Below, piece by piece: positions 17,996 to 27,100 of a stretch of 64,000 nucleotides of DNA (the stretch's first letter is position 1; every line of letters begins with the position of its first letter). Both the position numbers and the translations under genes were made by a program. The notes beneath the pieces were generated by a model. The model did not search any database and was not told the DNA's origin. It saw only the letters and a program-made list of their open reading frames with translations. The DNA comes from Actinobacteria bacterium UBA2286 (GTDB lineage: Bacteria; Actinomycetota; Coriobacteriia; Anaerosomatales; Anaerosomataceae), in contig DDWM01000060.1 of assembly GCA_002345925.1 (NCBI GenBank), positions 1 through 64,000 of the forward strand. Reading direction: 5' to 3'.

Positions 17996-19000
17996 CTATA
18001 TCAAGCCGCGGCTTTCGATCCACTCGCGGTACTCGGCAAGCAAGGCGACAAGACCCGCGTAGTTGGGAACCTCGTTCACGCGGGCGCGCACGTACGTGGC
18101 GCCGGGTACGCCTGAGATGTACCAGCCCACGTGCTTGCGCATGCGCGCGAAGCGCTCCTCGCCGGCGAACGCCACTAGCGCCGCCGCATGCTCAAGGGCG
18201 ACCTCGATGCGCTCGAGTGCACCGGGTGGTTCCAGCCGCACGCCCGAGTCGAGCAACGCGCGGCACTGCGCGAAGATCCACGGATTCCCCTGCGCCCCGC
18301 GCGCGACCATCACCGCATCCACCCCGGTACGCTCAAGCATCGCGGCCGCGTCATCTGCCGAGAAGACATCGCCGCTGCCGATCACAGGCACGCTCACAGC
18401 GCTCTTCACTCTCGCGATGACATCCCAGTCGGCTTTGCCTTTGTAGAACTGCTCGCGCGTGCGGCCATGCACGGTGATCGCCGCAGCTCCGGCCGCCTCC
18501 ATCGCAAGGCCGAACTCCACAGCTGTCACGCTGCTATCGTCCCAGCCGCTTCGGAACTTCACTGTGACCGGCACGCTTACCGCCGAGACCATCGCCGAGA
18601 CGATCTCGGCCGCAAGCTCGGGGGTGCGCATGAGCGCGCTCCCCTCGCCTTTCGACACGACCTTGGAGACGGGGCAGCCCATGTTGATGTCGATGAGCGC
18701 GACATCGTCGCCGTAGCGCTCCACGATCCGCGCGGCCTGCTCGGCCATCACTGTGGGGTCAGCACCGAAGAGCTGCACGGCGCACGGGGTTTCCTCGGCA
18801 GCAAAGGTCAGTAGCGAGAGGGAGATGCGCGAGTCGGGGTTGTAGTGCAGGCCGGTCGCGCTGACCATCTCGGTGCACGTGAGGCCTGCGCCCATGCGCT
18901 TGCAGATAGCGCGAAACGGCGCCTCGGTGATGCCCGCCATCGGGCCGAGCACCACGTTTCCTGCCGAGAGTATCGCGCGGATGTCGGCGGAGGCGCTCAC
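17996..19000 (-). CDS. dus: tRNA-dihydrouridine synthase, DusB-like
   Basis: An FMN-dependent enzyme that reduces specific uridines in tRNA. The 334-aa protein shows LGPMAGITEAPFR at the N-terminus, the catalytic Cys in DINMGCPVSKV, VKFRSGWD, VHGRTREQ and IGSGDVFS. Length agrees with the DusB group. Its start overlaps the stop of the upstream TetR-family gene by four bases, so the two are cotranscribed from the palindrome-bearing promoter region near 19680. Confidence 0.94.
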   Translation of the reverse strand: MSASADIRAILSAGNVVLGPMAGITEAPFRAICKRMGAGLTCTEMVSATGLHYNPDSRISLSLLTFAAEETPCAVQLFGADPTVMAEQAARIVERYGDDVALIDINMGCPVSKVVSKGEGSALMRTPELAAEIVSAMVSAVSVPVTVKFRSGWDDSSVTAVEFGLAMEAAGAAAITVHGRTREQFYKGKADWDVIARVKSAVSVPVIGSGDVFSADDAAAMLERTGVDAVMVARGAQGNPWIFAQCRALLDSGVRLEPPGALERIEVALEHAAALVAFAGEERFARMRKHVGWYISGVPGATYVRARVNEVPNYAGLVALLAEYREWIESRGLI

Positions 19001-19629
19001 GATGCGATCGTCCGCTCAAGGCGCTCGATGAGCGCGCCTGTCCAGAAGTCGAGGATCTCGTCGTGGCTCTCGATGAACTGGCCGGTCTCGATCGCTCGCA
19101 CGATGTTGGGGAACTCCTCGCGCGGCAGGCTGGCGAAGAGCTGCTGCATCTCTTCGCTACCGCGCGGGTCTGTCGCCGAGGCCGACATCGCGACCGCCAG
19201 CGACGCGCTCAAGAGCCCCATCGTGTTGATGGCAAGCGCCGCCTGTTTCAACGGAATCCCCGCACCGGTCATGATCTCAAACGAGCGCTCCACCAGGCCG
19301 AGGGAGCCCGGCGTGGTCAGCGGGCGCTGCGCGAGGAGCGGCAGCACGTTGGGGTGCGCGAGCGTCGCCTTCAGGTTCGCGCGGATAAGCTGCTGCAGCT
19401 GACCCTGCCACGGAAGCGTCGTGTCGACACTGGTGTCCGCGCTACCTGCCACAGCTTCGATAACGCCGTCGAGCAGCGCCTCTTTGTTAGGTAGGTGCCG
19501 GTATGCGGCCATCGGATCGACGCCAAGCTCCGCACCGAGCTTGCGCATGGAGAGCGCATCCAGCCCATCGCGATCGACGATCGTGAGCGCAGCGGCGATG
19601 AGTTTCTCGCGTGTTAGCTTCTCGGCCAT
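18997..19629 (-). CDS. TetR-family transcriptional repressor
   Basis: A 210-aa regulator. Residues about 5-50 form the TetR helix-turn-helix (ALSMRKLGAELGVDPMAAYRH); the rest resembles the ligand-binding domain of the tetracycline-repressor class. It is divergent from an ICMT-like methyltransferase gene, and the 134-bp spacer carries two matching 15-bp palindromes, the likely operators. It probably represses itself, dus and the methyltransferase pair until a ligand binds. Confidence 0.92.
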   Translation of the reverse strand: MAEKLTREKLIAAALTIVDRDGLDALSMRKLGAELGVDPMAAYRHLPNKEALLDGVIEAVAGSADTSVDTTLPWQGQLQQLIRANLKATLAHPNVLPLLAQRPLTTPGSLGLVERSFEIMTGAGIPLKQAALAINTMGLLSASLAVAMSASATDPRGSEEMQQLFASLPREEFPNIVRAIETGQFIESHDEILDFWTGALIERLERTIAS

Positions 19630-19664
19630 GGTCTGAAAACTCCCGACAAATTGGGTGTTGACTT

Positions 19665-19701
19665 GTCTACACCGTAGACTATAGTGGTCTACAGTGTAGA
19701 C
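19665..19701. promoter_or_regulatory. tandem TetR-type operator palindromes
   Basis: Two 15-bp palindromes of the same sequence type, GTCTACACCGTAGAC at 19665-19679 and GTCTACAGTGTAGAC at 19687-19701, lie 22 bp apart (two helical turns) between the divergent TetR and ICMT-like genes. TTGACT just before the first could serve as a -35 element for the rightward promoter. Confidence 0.75.
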
Positions 19702-19763
19702 ATCAAGAGCCGGGCAGAAATCCGGCCGCGGGGGCGAAGCCCCGCAGAGAAGGGAGCTTCACC

Positions 19764-20438
19764 ATGAGTATCGATCCGGTCATGGAGCACTTTGGGAACT
19801 GGTGGGTGGCAATCATCTTCGTCGCCATCTTCGCCGTGTTCCTGCTGTTCACCCCGTTCTACAAGAAGAGCGGCCTCAAGCCGAAGGGCGCGTTCCTGGC
19901 GTTTGTTGTGGCGCTCGCACTTGAGATGTTCGGCGTGCCGCTTTCTATGTACGCGATCTCGGGCGTAGTTGGGCAGTACCTCCCCGACGGCGTTCTGTGG
20001 GGTCACACGCTCGTTGGCTACGTGGGACTGCTCGGCACGAACATCGCGATGTTCCTGTACCTCGCGGGCGCCGTGCTGATCATCTCGGGCTGGCGCGCGA
20101 TCTACCGCGACTACTGGAGCAAGGAGCGCGGCGAGGGACATCTGGTGACAAGCGGCATCTACCGCTTCATCCGTCACCCGCAATACACCGGCTTCGCGTG
20201 CTTCACGATCGGCATGCTGCTTGAGTGGGCGACGCTGCCGATGCTCGTGATGTTCCCGATCCTTGGCGTGATCTACTTCCGCCTCGCCCGCCGGGAAGAG
20301 GCCGACATGCGTGCCGAGTTTGGCCGCGCATATGATGAGTACGTCGCACGCACCGGTATGTTCCTGCCGACGAAGGTCTTCTCGCGTGCCGCACGCGCGG
20401 CTCGTGCGACGCGCCGAGTCGCAGGTGCACAGGCGTGA
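19764..20438 (+). CDS. ICMT/PEMT-family membrane methyltransferase
   Basis: A membrane protein of 224 aa with about five hydrophobic segments. The C-terminal half carries the family signature for isoprenylcysteine carboxyl methyltransferase-like enzymes, TSGIYRFIRHPQYTGF, followed by REEADMRAEFGRAYDEYV, which forms the SAM-binding part. A ribosome binding site AAGGGAG precedes the ATG. It is followed with overlap by a soluble SAM methyltransferase. Bacterial members rarely have known substrates; a lipid or a xenobiotic is possible given the TetR control. Confidence 0.88.
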   Translation: MSIDPVMEHFGNWWVAIIFVAIFAVFLLFTPFYKKSGLKPKGAFLAFVVALALEMFGVPLSMYAISGVVGQYLPDGVLWGHTLVGYVGLLGTNIAMFLYLAGAVLIISGWRAIYRDYWSKERGEGHLVTSGIYRFIRHPQYTGFACFTIGMLLEWATLPMLVMFPILGVIYFRLARREEADMRAEFGRAYDEYVARTGMFLPTKVFSRAARAARATRRVAGAQA

Positions 20439-20992
20439 GATCGCTCCCCCGCCTAGAGATCCTGACCGAGGAGCTCCTCGGCAACCGCCTCGGCGCCGGT
20501 GTGTACCAGCGCTGGGTGCAAGAACTCGGCCTCACGGGCACCGAGCGTGTGCTTGAGGTCGGCTGCGGCGCAGGCGCGTGCGCGCGTCATATTGCCGAGG
20601 CACTCCCCGCCGGCTCGCTCACCTGTCTGGATGTAGATGCGCGATGGCTGGCGATCGCCCACAAGCGGCTGGCCAGATACGAGCAAACCGAGTTCACGGT
20701 GGGCGACATCGCGACATGGAAGCGAGCCGGCGCGTTTGACGCAATCGTCGTTCACTTCGTGCTGCACGACATCCCCGCTGACAAGCGCGCTGCATCGCTC
20801 GGCAACATCGCGGCGTCGCTCAAGCCCGGTGGGCGGCTGCTCCTGCGCGAGCCTACCAGCCACGGGATGGCGATCGAGGAGCTCTTGGGACTTCTCGACG
20901 GGGCCCGGTTCAGCCCGAGGAAGCCGGCAGCCTACGATCGCCTGCCCCTCATGGGCGAGACGTTCTTCGGCGAATGGGTCCTTTCCCCCTAG
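20435..20992 (+). CDS. class I SAM-dependent methyltransferase
   Basis: A 185-aa soluble methyltransferase. Motif I is VLEVGCGAGACARHIA near residue 39, and acidic motif II (TCLDVDARWLAIA) and the post-motif LKPGGRLLLREP follow. The GTG start overlaps the stop of the ICMT-like gene, so the two are coupled. Substrate is not apparent. A strong hairpin lies just downstream. Confidence 0.88.
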   Translation: MRSLPRLEILTEELLGNRLGAGVYQRWVQELGLTGTERVLEVGCGAGACARHIAEALPAGSLTCLDVDARWLAIAHKRLARYEQTEFTVGDIATWKRAGAFDAIVVHFVLHDIPADKRAASLGNIAASLKPGGRLLLREPTSHGMAIEELLGLLDGARFSPRKPAAYDRLPLMGETFFGEWVLSP

Positions 20993-21008
20993 TCGCTGCA
21001 ACACGAAA

Positions 21009-21040
21009 GGGCCCGCGGGAGATGACTCCCCCGCGGGCCC
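21009..21040. terminator. GC-rich hairpin, probably bidirectional terminator
   Basis: GGGCCCGCGGG and CCCGCGGGCCC form an 11-bp stem around a ten-base loop between the convergent methyltransferase and multicopper oxidase genes. On the minus strand it is followed by CTTTCG, on the plus strand by a weaker tail, so it mainly fits termination of the oxidase transcript. Confidence 0.75.
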
Positions 21041-21068
21041 TCGTGCGTGCTGGTGAAGCAGGTCGTGC

Positions 21069-24000
21069 CTAGTTCAGTTCAGCGGCAATAGCTGCCCTGA
21101 CGGCTGCACTCACAGCCGCACTCGAACCGACGAACTTCACCTTGGATATCTCGTTCTTGTGAACTGCAAGCGTCGACTTCGTCGCGCCTGCCAACCAGTT
21201 GGTCGGCGTCAGCAGCAGCACGGAGCCGCTGTAACCCTGCGCCGCACCAGCCGAGAGGCCGTCGGGGAAGTTCTCGCCTGTCGCGATCGCTATCCCATCC
21301 CAGCCAAGCCCCGCGTTGGCCACGCCATAAGTGGCGATCGCCGCTGCGGTCGCGTAGCGGTTGGAGCCCTCAAGCCTGGTGACCGTGGCGCCTACCATGC
21401 TGACGATATCGCCAGGGATGGAGGCCGGTGCCGCCGAGGTGCTGCCAAGCACGAGCGCCTTGGTGACACCTGCGCTGGCCATCGCGCTCGCATTCTGCGA
21501 ACCAAGACCGGTCGGCCTCACGAGATAGATCGGCCAGCCCTTTGCCGAGGCAAGCGGACCTGCCGCAAGCGCATCGGGGAAGTTGAGACCGGTCGTGACG
21601 AAGGCTGTGCCGTCGTAGTTGCAGTCAAAGAACTTGACCGTCTCGGCAGCTACCAGTCTGGCGGTATCGTAGCGGTCCACGCCACCGATACGCATGACGT
21701 TGCTCGCGCCAAGAAGGGTCTTCAGCGAGTTCTCGGCTGCTGTCCCAACGGACGCAGTACTGCCGAGGATGACTGCCTTTGTTGCACCAAGTCGCGTGAT
21801 CTCGGTCGAGAGACCCGACGAGAGCATCGTGGGCCTGGTGAGCAGGATCGGTGACTGATACGCGCCGGCCAGCGAGGTGCCGACGAGAGCGTCCGGCCAC
21901 GCATCGCTGCTGGCGATCACCACGGTATCGACGGAGTTCATCGGGAACGTGGCGCGCGAGATCTCAAGCGCCGTCTGCAGGCGGTTGGTGCCCTCAAGCG
22001 GCACGTATGTGGCATTAGCCGGGAGCACCGCAAAGCTGACGGTGCGCGGCGACTCGACGTTGCCGGCCGCATCTTCGGACCAGTACTCAAGCGAATGCGA
22101 TCCCTGCACCGATGTCTTCACCGTGGTGCCCATGACCATCGCTCCGCCATCAAGCTTGTAGTACGTCTTTGCGACACCAGAGAGCGGATCGGTGGCCGAC
22201 AGCGTCACCATGGCGCTGCCCGTGTACGAACCCAGGTGGTTGTCGCTGCTGACAGGTGCAGTGTTGTCGATCTTCACCATCGCGGTGTTGGCAGGCTCAA
22301 CCGCACCCAGGGTGTCCTCGGACCAGAACTCAAGGGTGTGAGTTCCTTCGGCGGACACATCAAACGGAGCCGAGTAAGGCATCGTCGCGCCCGAATCGAG
22401 CATGTACGAGGTCGAAGCCACACCAGAAAGCGTGTCGACTGCCGTGAGAGTCACCTCAAACGGCGCCTTGTGCCAGCTCATGTCCACGTTGGACGTGGTC
22501 ATCGGCGCGGTGTCATCAACGATCGGCCCAACAGCGACCGGCGTGGAAGTGGTGTTGCCCTCCTGGTTGTATGCGATGACCTGATAGCTGTACTCCTCGC
22601 CGAGGACGATCGTGTCGTCCTTGAAGCTCGTCTGGTTCGCGAGCGCGGTCGTGATGGTCGAGTACTCTCCCACCACGGACGCCACTATCGGCGCACGCTG
22701 GACCACGAAGCCTATCTCGTTCTTCGGGTCGCCCCACGTCTCGGGAAGGTCAGCGGGCGTGCCGTCGGTCCACATGAGCTCTGTGGCACCCGGCGATACC
22801 ACCGAGGCGGAATCGATCACCGGGAGCGCGGGCATTTCGCTTACGACCTTCACGGTGACAGGACGCATCATGTCCATCTCTTCGTGGCTGAGGATGTGGC
22901 AGTGCCACACGTACTCCCAGCTGAAGTTGTACAGCCGGTTCATGATCGGCATCTCGTACGGCTCACCGGTTGCGGGATCGACCGTGGAGAAGCCCATCAT
23001 GTGGCCCTCGGGCATGGTCGGATCTAGCATGCGGATGCTGTCGGGCACGTTGAACGGTGCCACAGGAACGACCGGCCTGAGGGCGACGATGGTGTCCTCA
23101 AGCGGACTGACCCTCACGGTGTCCTTCCAGCCAAGCTCGTTCTCCTCGGGATATCTGAGGAATCCGTCCCAGCCTACGCGGTTGATCAGCTGAACATCGT
23201 AGAGGTGGAAGTGCATCGGGTGCGTGTCGACCCCGTTGTGCGTGATCTTCCAGATCTGCGAGCCGTCTCCCATGATCGGCGTCATCGCCACCATGGTCGG
23301 GGCTACAGCTGTTTCAACCTCGGTAGGCGGATCCTGATAGCCGTACAGGATGAAGTTGGGTGCACCCGGTACGTTCGTCGGGCGCTCCAGTCCAAGCTTG
23401 CCGCTCATGCGGCCGTAGTCGTCAAACGTCTCGCCCTGTTCGTCCTGGATCGCCTTTGGCTCCAGGGGGAACGTGGTCGAGACGCCGTCGAGGTTCTTGA
23501 AGGTGAACGACTGCTCGAAGATGCGGACGTATGCATCCTTCGGGAACACGGCGTTGTACGTGGTGTTGTACCGCTCGTTCGGAACGATGATCTTATTCTG
23601 AGACTTCTCAAATACGCCCTGCTGCGAGCCTGTGGATACAAAGGCCGCCTCAAGGGAGGCAAGATCGAACGCAGGAGCGGCGGTCTTCGCTGCTACCTTG
23701 ATCTGCATGATCGTGCGCGTGTTGGGACCAAATCCAACGCGCGTGCCGGCGGTTCCACCGGTGTCGACCATGTCAGGTGCGCCCGTGTAGTAGTCGTAGC
23801 GCGGGTCCCCAGCAGGGAACGCTGCAGGCGCATCGTTGTACATGATGAGCGTCTTGCCGGCGTACTTGGAGAAGTCGACGATCACGTCGGCGCGCTCGGC
23901 AGGAGCGATTATCAGCGAACCCTTGTCGACGTTACCGGCGTTGAAGAGCGTGACGTCGGTGACCCAGGTGATCGGCTGCTGAGGCAGCACGGCGACCTGC

Positions 24001-25706
24001 GGCAAGAAGCCACCTTCGGTTCCGATCTGGATCCACTCCGGACCGGCGGTCTTGGGGTCAGGAACGCCGCCTTCTCGGCCATCTACGGGCCAATCGGCAG
24101 GCCAACCAGCCGTGGTGGCAGCCGGGAGCATCTTGACCTCGGTATTGCGGCGGCCGTCGCACGATATCGTGCCCGGGTCTGCCACGTACATCTGCAGGTT
24201 CCAGAAGCGGTCACTTGCGGCGTTCAGGATCCGCATGCGATACGACTTGGGATCCACGTTCATCGTGGGATAAGCCGTGCCGTTCACGACGGGCGTGTCC
24301 TGGAATGCTTCCATTCCGCTTGAATCATCGGGCGTACCCGGCATCGTGGGGTTCTCCCATGGGGTGGAGCCGTCCGGATCGTAGTACGGGTTGGCCACAG
24401 GACCGTTTGGCACCTGCGCGGGAGGCCAGAACCACGGGCCGTAATGCCAGCGACCCATCGGGTTCACGCCGTCGATCATCGCCGGGTTCTGAGCCGGGAC
24501 GTAGACGTGAGGGAACCACAGGTCGCCGGTGTGCGGCGTTCCGGGCGTGGCGCCCCAGTTCCAGGTTGGGTCGGTCTGTTCGATCGTCTCGGCATCCACG
24601 AACGTCTTGTCCTGGATGATGAGCGGAATCTGGTCTTCCGGGATGAGATTGTCGGCTATCAGCTGCTTCTCGGTGTCATCGGTGATGAAGTAGCCGGCGG
24701 CCATGCCAACGAGCACGTTCAGGCGAGTGATGCCGTATGCGTGGTCGTGATACCAGAGCATGCGTGCGCTCTGCTGGTTGCTGTAGAAGAGCGTTGTGGA
24801 GCCGTCGCCGGGATCTGGCATGTCAGGGACGTTGTGGACACTGACGCCCTTGGGATACGGCGTGTTCTCGCCGGCCGGCGTGATCCACTGATGCGGCGTA
24901 CCGTCAGAGATCCAAACGGTCTTGCCACCGTGAAGGTGGACGACCGCCCGGTTCTCGGTGTACATCGGGTCGCCCTCCATCATGCCTTCAGGGCCGTAAC
25001 CGGCGCCCATGTACGACTTGTCCACGGGGATGAAGAGGTCACCGCCCTCACCGATGGGAAGCTTGTTGGTGAACTTGACGCGCACCGGACGGTCCTTCGT
25101 GGACATGATGGTCGGGCCGAGGTAGTGAATAGGATCCGGCACGATCGTGTTCTTGCCGGAGCTGTCGGTTCCCTTATTCACTTGCACATAGCCCCGAAGG
25201 AGCGTGGGAGGCATGTCTGAGTGAAGCTGCTCGGTGTACTGACGCAGCTCGATCTCGTAGTAGTCGCTTCCCGGATAGGTGGTTGTGTCGGGATGAGCGA
25301 CAGACAAGTACTGGCCGAGATTGTTGGCGTTGTCCGGACCTACTCCCGGCAGTCCGTCAACGAATTTGCGGAGCTCGGGCGAGTTCGCCCAGTTGGAGAC
25401 TGCACCAAAGTAGTCCGGAACGCCTCCGGGTCCCGGGGGGTCCGCAACGACTGCGGCCGGCGCGATGCCGGTCGTCGAATCCATCAGTTCTGCAAGCTGC
25501 GCTGCTGCGGCCTCACGCTGTTCTTGGGTGACGCGCTTATCCATGCGATCGTGGACGGCAGCCGCCTTCGCGGCCATCGTCGACTCCGGCGTTGCGGGAG
25601 CAGCAGCTCCAAACGCCGGCTGAATCGGCCCTAAGACGAGTGCCCCTGTCATGAGTAGAGCCATGAATCTCGAGGCCTTACTCCTTACGTGTTTCACGAA
25701 CCTCAC
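21069..25706 (-). CDS. surface multicopper oxidase with Ig-like and cell-wall-binding-2 repeats
   Basis: A 1545-aa exported protein. A signal peptide covers about residues 1-34. The oxidase part carries the four copper motifs: HLHG near residue 257, WYHDHA, HPMHFH, and HCHILSHEEMDMM near residue 940, whose final Met is the likely type-1 axial ligand. A fibronectin-III-like stretch follows, then two Ig-like repeats (each with a tSxY(M/K)LDsGA-type motif), and three cell-wall-binding-2 repeats from about residue 1235 to the end (RLQTALEISRATFP, DALVGTSLAGAYQSPILL and their cognates). The enzyme is therefore held at the cell wall. Substrates of such oxidases include Mn(II), Fe(II), Cu(I) and phenols; which applies here is unknown. 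Confidence 0.93.
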   Translation of the reverse strand: MRFVKHVRSKASRFMALLMTGALVLGPIQPAFGAAAPATPESTMAAKAAAVHDRMDKRVTQEQREAAAAQLAELMDSTTGIAPAAVVADPPGPGGVPDYFGAVSNWANSPELRKFVDGLPGVGPDNANNLGQYLSVAHPDTTTYPGSDYYEIELRQYTEQLHSDMPPTLLRGYVQVNKGTDSSGKNTIVPDPIHYLGPTIMSTKDRPVRVKFTNKLPIGEGGDLFIPVDKSYMGAGYGPEGMMEGDPMYTENRAVVHLHGGKTVWISDGTPHQWITPAGENTPYPKGVSVHNVPDMPDPGDGSTTLFYSNQQSARMLWYHDHAYGITRLNVLVGMAAGYFITDDTEKQLIADNLIPEDQIPLIIQDKTFVDAETIEQTDPTWNWGATPGTPHTGDLWFPHVYVPAQNPAMIDGVNPMGRWHYGPWFWPPAQVPNGPVANPYYDPDGSTPWENPTMPGTPDDSSGMEAFQDTPVVNGTAYPTMNVDPKSYRMRILNAASDRFWNLQMYVADPGTISCDGRRNTEVKMLPAATTAGWPADWPVDGREGGVPDPKTAGPEWIQIGTEGGFLPQVAVLPQQPITWVTDVTLFNAGNVDKGSLIIAPAERADVIVDFSKYAGKTLIMYNDAPAAFPAGDPRYDYYTGAPDMVDTGGTAGTRVGFGPNTRTIMQIKVAAKTAAPAFDLASLEAAFVSTGSQQGVFEKSQNKIIVPNERYNTTYNAVFPKDAYVRIFEQSFTFKNLDGVSTTFPLEPKAIQDEQGETFDDYGRMSGKLGLERPTNVPGAPNFILYGYQDPPTEVETAVAPTMVAMTPIMGDGSQIWKITHNGVDTHPMHFHLYDVQLINRVGWDGFLRYPEENELGWKDTVRVSPLEDTIVALRPVVPVAPFNVPDSIRMLDPTMPEGHMMGFSTVDPATGEPYEMPIMNRLYNFSWEYVWHCHILSHEEMDMMRPVTVKVVSEMPALPVIDSASVVSPGATELMWTDGTPADLPETWGDPKNEIGFVVQRAPIVASVVGEYSTITTALANQTSFKDDTIVLGEEYSYQVIAYNQEGNTTSTPVAVGPIVDDTAPMTTSNVDMSWHKAPFEVTLTAVDTLSGVASTSYMLDSGATMPYSAPFDVSAEGTHTLEFWSEDTLGAVEPANTAMVKIDNTAPVSSDNHLGSYTGSAMVTLSATDPLSGVAKTYYKLDGGAMVMGTTVKTSVQGSHSLEYWSEDAAGNVESPRTVSFAVLPANATYVPLEGTNRLQTALEISRATFPMNSVDTVVIASSDAWPDALVGTSLAGAYQSPILLTRPTMLSSGLSTEITRLGATKAVILGSTASVGTAAENSLKTLLGASNVMRIGGVDRYDTARLVAAETVKFFDCNYDGTAFVTTGLNFPDALAAGPLASAKGWPIYLVRPTGLGSQNASAMASAGVTKALVLGSTSAAPASIPGDIVSMVGATVTRLEGSNRYATAAAIATYGVANAGLGWDGIAIATGENFPDGLSAGAAQGYSGSVLLLTPTNWLAGATKSTLAVHKNEISKVKFVGSSAAVSAAVRAAIAAELN

Positions 25707-26118
25707 ACTCCTCTTGATTGCCCCTGTCCCTGTACCGAACGTGTTGCAGCCTTACTTGTGTGTGTGCGCCGGTTGAACCTCCCTGGTAGTTGATCGCTTG
25801 CAAGTCCCGGAATCAGAAAGGCTCGCCCCTTGCGCCTTGATCGACGACATGGGGAGAGCCTGGTGTGGGCCTAGTGACCATCGTGCTTCACCGCCGAGCG
25901 GGAAGCATTGCGAGCCTTCTTGCTGCGCGAGCGTCACTTACAGGCCAATCCGCTGGGTGGGCGATGTCTGTGAGTACCCACATTCTTGCTGGGTTTAAAC
26001 ACTCGTCACGCTGGGCACCCCATCTGCATTGATTTTGAGCGCTCTGAGCTTGATGTCAGCGCGAAGGTATGCTCGCGCGCTTCCTGCGGCGGCGGAAGGT
26101 TAGACTCTCCAGGGTTCC
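25707..26118. other. 412-bp intergenic region without a supported gene
   Basis: Leader region of the multicopper oxidase on one side and the 3' end of a toxin-antitoxin candidate on the other. It has several short G/C-rich inverted repeats, but I could not fit a known riboswitch or RNA. Short reading frames here have no ribosome binding site and no recognisable protein pattern. Confidence 0.5.
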
Positions 26119-26646
26119 CTACACCAGAACGGCACGGATCTCGCGCTGGAGCTCGGGGTCGACCAGCGTCATGCCCAACGCCAAGTTGAGCTGCATCGTG
26201 ACCTGCGCGAGCCCAATCAGATCCGCCGAGATAACATACCCGCGCTCGTCGCGGAGCCACACGAGTACCGGCCCAAGATGCCACAGAGACGGTCTGCTCT
26301 CGTGCACAGGCGCGGGCCCTCCGGCGCAACCCGGCATGATTAGCTTTCGCATGTTCTGACGTGAGAATCCCATAATCTCAGCGATGTCGGTGAGCCCGAC
26401 CAAATCGGGGCTAGCCTCAACGAGCTCTGCACCCGGCATCGCCCGACTGGCGTCGGCCACCGCGCTGAATACGGCCTCTCGCGCACATAATGCCTCGCGT
26501 GTGAAATTGAGCGCGACTCGTCCGGGCTGTCCGATTCCAACCAGCGCGTCATCGCATCCGTTTCTGCCGAGCGACTCAACGATCGGGCCGATCTGTGCGT
26601 TCGGCTCAAGGAGCACATATCGGAGCGTGAACTCGAACGTATTCAT
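26119..26646 (-). CDS. putative antitoxin / DNA-binding partner of a HicA-like toxin
   Basis: A 175-aa protein I do not recognise as a whole. Residues about 90-120 (LVGLTDIAEIMGFSRQNMRK) look like a helix-turn-helix of the excisionase or AlpA type. It follows and overlaps by four bases a small basic protein that resembles HicA-type toxins, so the likely role is antitoxin and autoregulator. The N-terminal half (MNTFEFTLRYVL) has a beta-rich pattern that may cover the toxin. Confidence 0.6.
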   Translation of the reverse strand: MNTFEFTLRYVLLEPNAQIGPIVESLGRNGCDDALVGIGQPGRVALNFTREALCAREAVFSAVADASRAMPGAELVEASPDLVGLTDIAEIMGFSRQNMRKLIMPGCAGGPAPVHESRPSLWHLGPVLVWLRDERGYVISADLIGLAQVTMQLNLALGMTLVDPELQREIRAVLV

Positions 26647-26906
26647 TGATCCACTCCATCTTCAGCGGCGTCGCATCCATCCACGACCCGCAGTATCTGA
26701 CGGGCATGATTCACGGAACTACGAGGCGTGGACCATATGCTCGTGATACAGAACTCACCACAACGCCATCCAGGACCCATGTGCGGACAGTACATCTTGC
26801 CCCATGAGTGCGCGTGGGATCGCGATGGTTCCACGCGCCATCCACGACTCTCTGCGTAGCGGAGTGCATCTTCGATAACGCGCTCCGGATGCCGCTTCCT
26901 CGTCAT
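26643..26906 (-). CDS. small HicA-like toxin candidate
   Basis: An 87-aa basic protein. The start at 26906 is supported by GGAGGAG six bases upstream. The pattern (ERVIEDALRYAESRGWR, then WGKMYCPH, a Cys pair, IWSTPRSSVNHARQI) matches a widespread group of small proteins with a HicA-like double-stranded-RNA-binding fold, usually followed by an antitoxin gene as here. HicA toxins cleave mRNA; whether this one does so is unknown. Confidence 0.6.
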   Translation of the reverse strand: MTRKRHPERVIEDALRYAESRGWRVEPSRSHAHSWGKMYCPHMGPGWRCGEFCITSIWSTPRSSVNHARQILRVVDGCDAAEDGVDQ

Positions 26907-27036
26907 GTGGTCTCCTCCAGTAGCGTACTCTTCGCCGCTCGTGGTTGTCAACTGACAACCACAGCCGTGCTGATGCTCCCTCAAGGTATCGAGGCGTCCT
27001 GAACCAAACCTGAACCAGCACTTGCCGCTGCAGATG

Positions 27037-27070
27037 AAAAAGACGCCCCGGGGAGCTACCCCGAGGCGTC
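27037..27070 (-). terminator. rho-independent terminator of the vWA gene
   Basis: On the minus strand GACGCCTCGGGG, a short loop and a complementary CCCCGGGGCGTC are followed by TTTTTC. This is a classical stem with U-tract about 30 bases after the vWA-domain gene. Confidence 0.88.
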
Positions 27071-27100
27071 CGTCAACTCCAGGCAGGGATTTACCTCCCC

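Noticed and set aside
25707..26118. A riboswitch (c-di-GMP or cobalamin type) in the multicopper oxidase leader
   Set aside because: I could not fit the conserved core of any class; only scattered short G/C-rich pairs were found.
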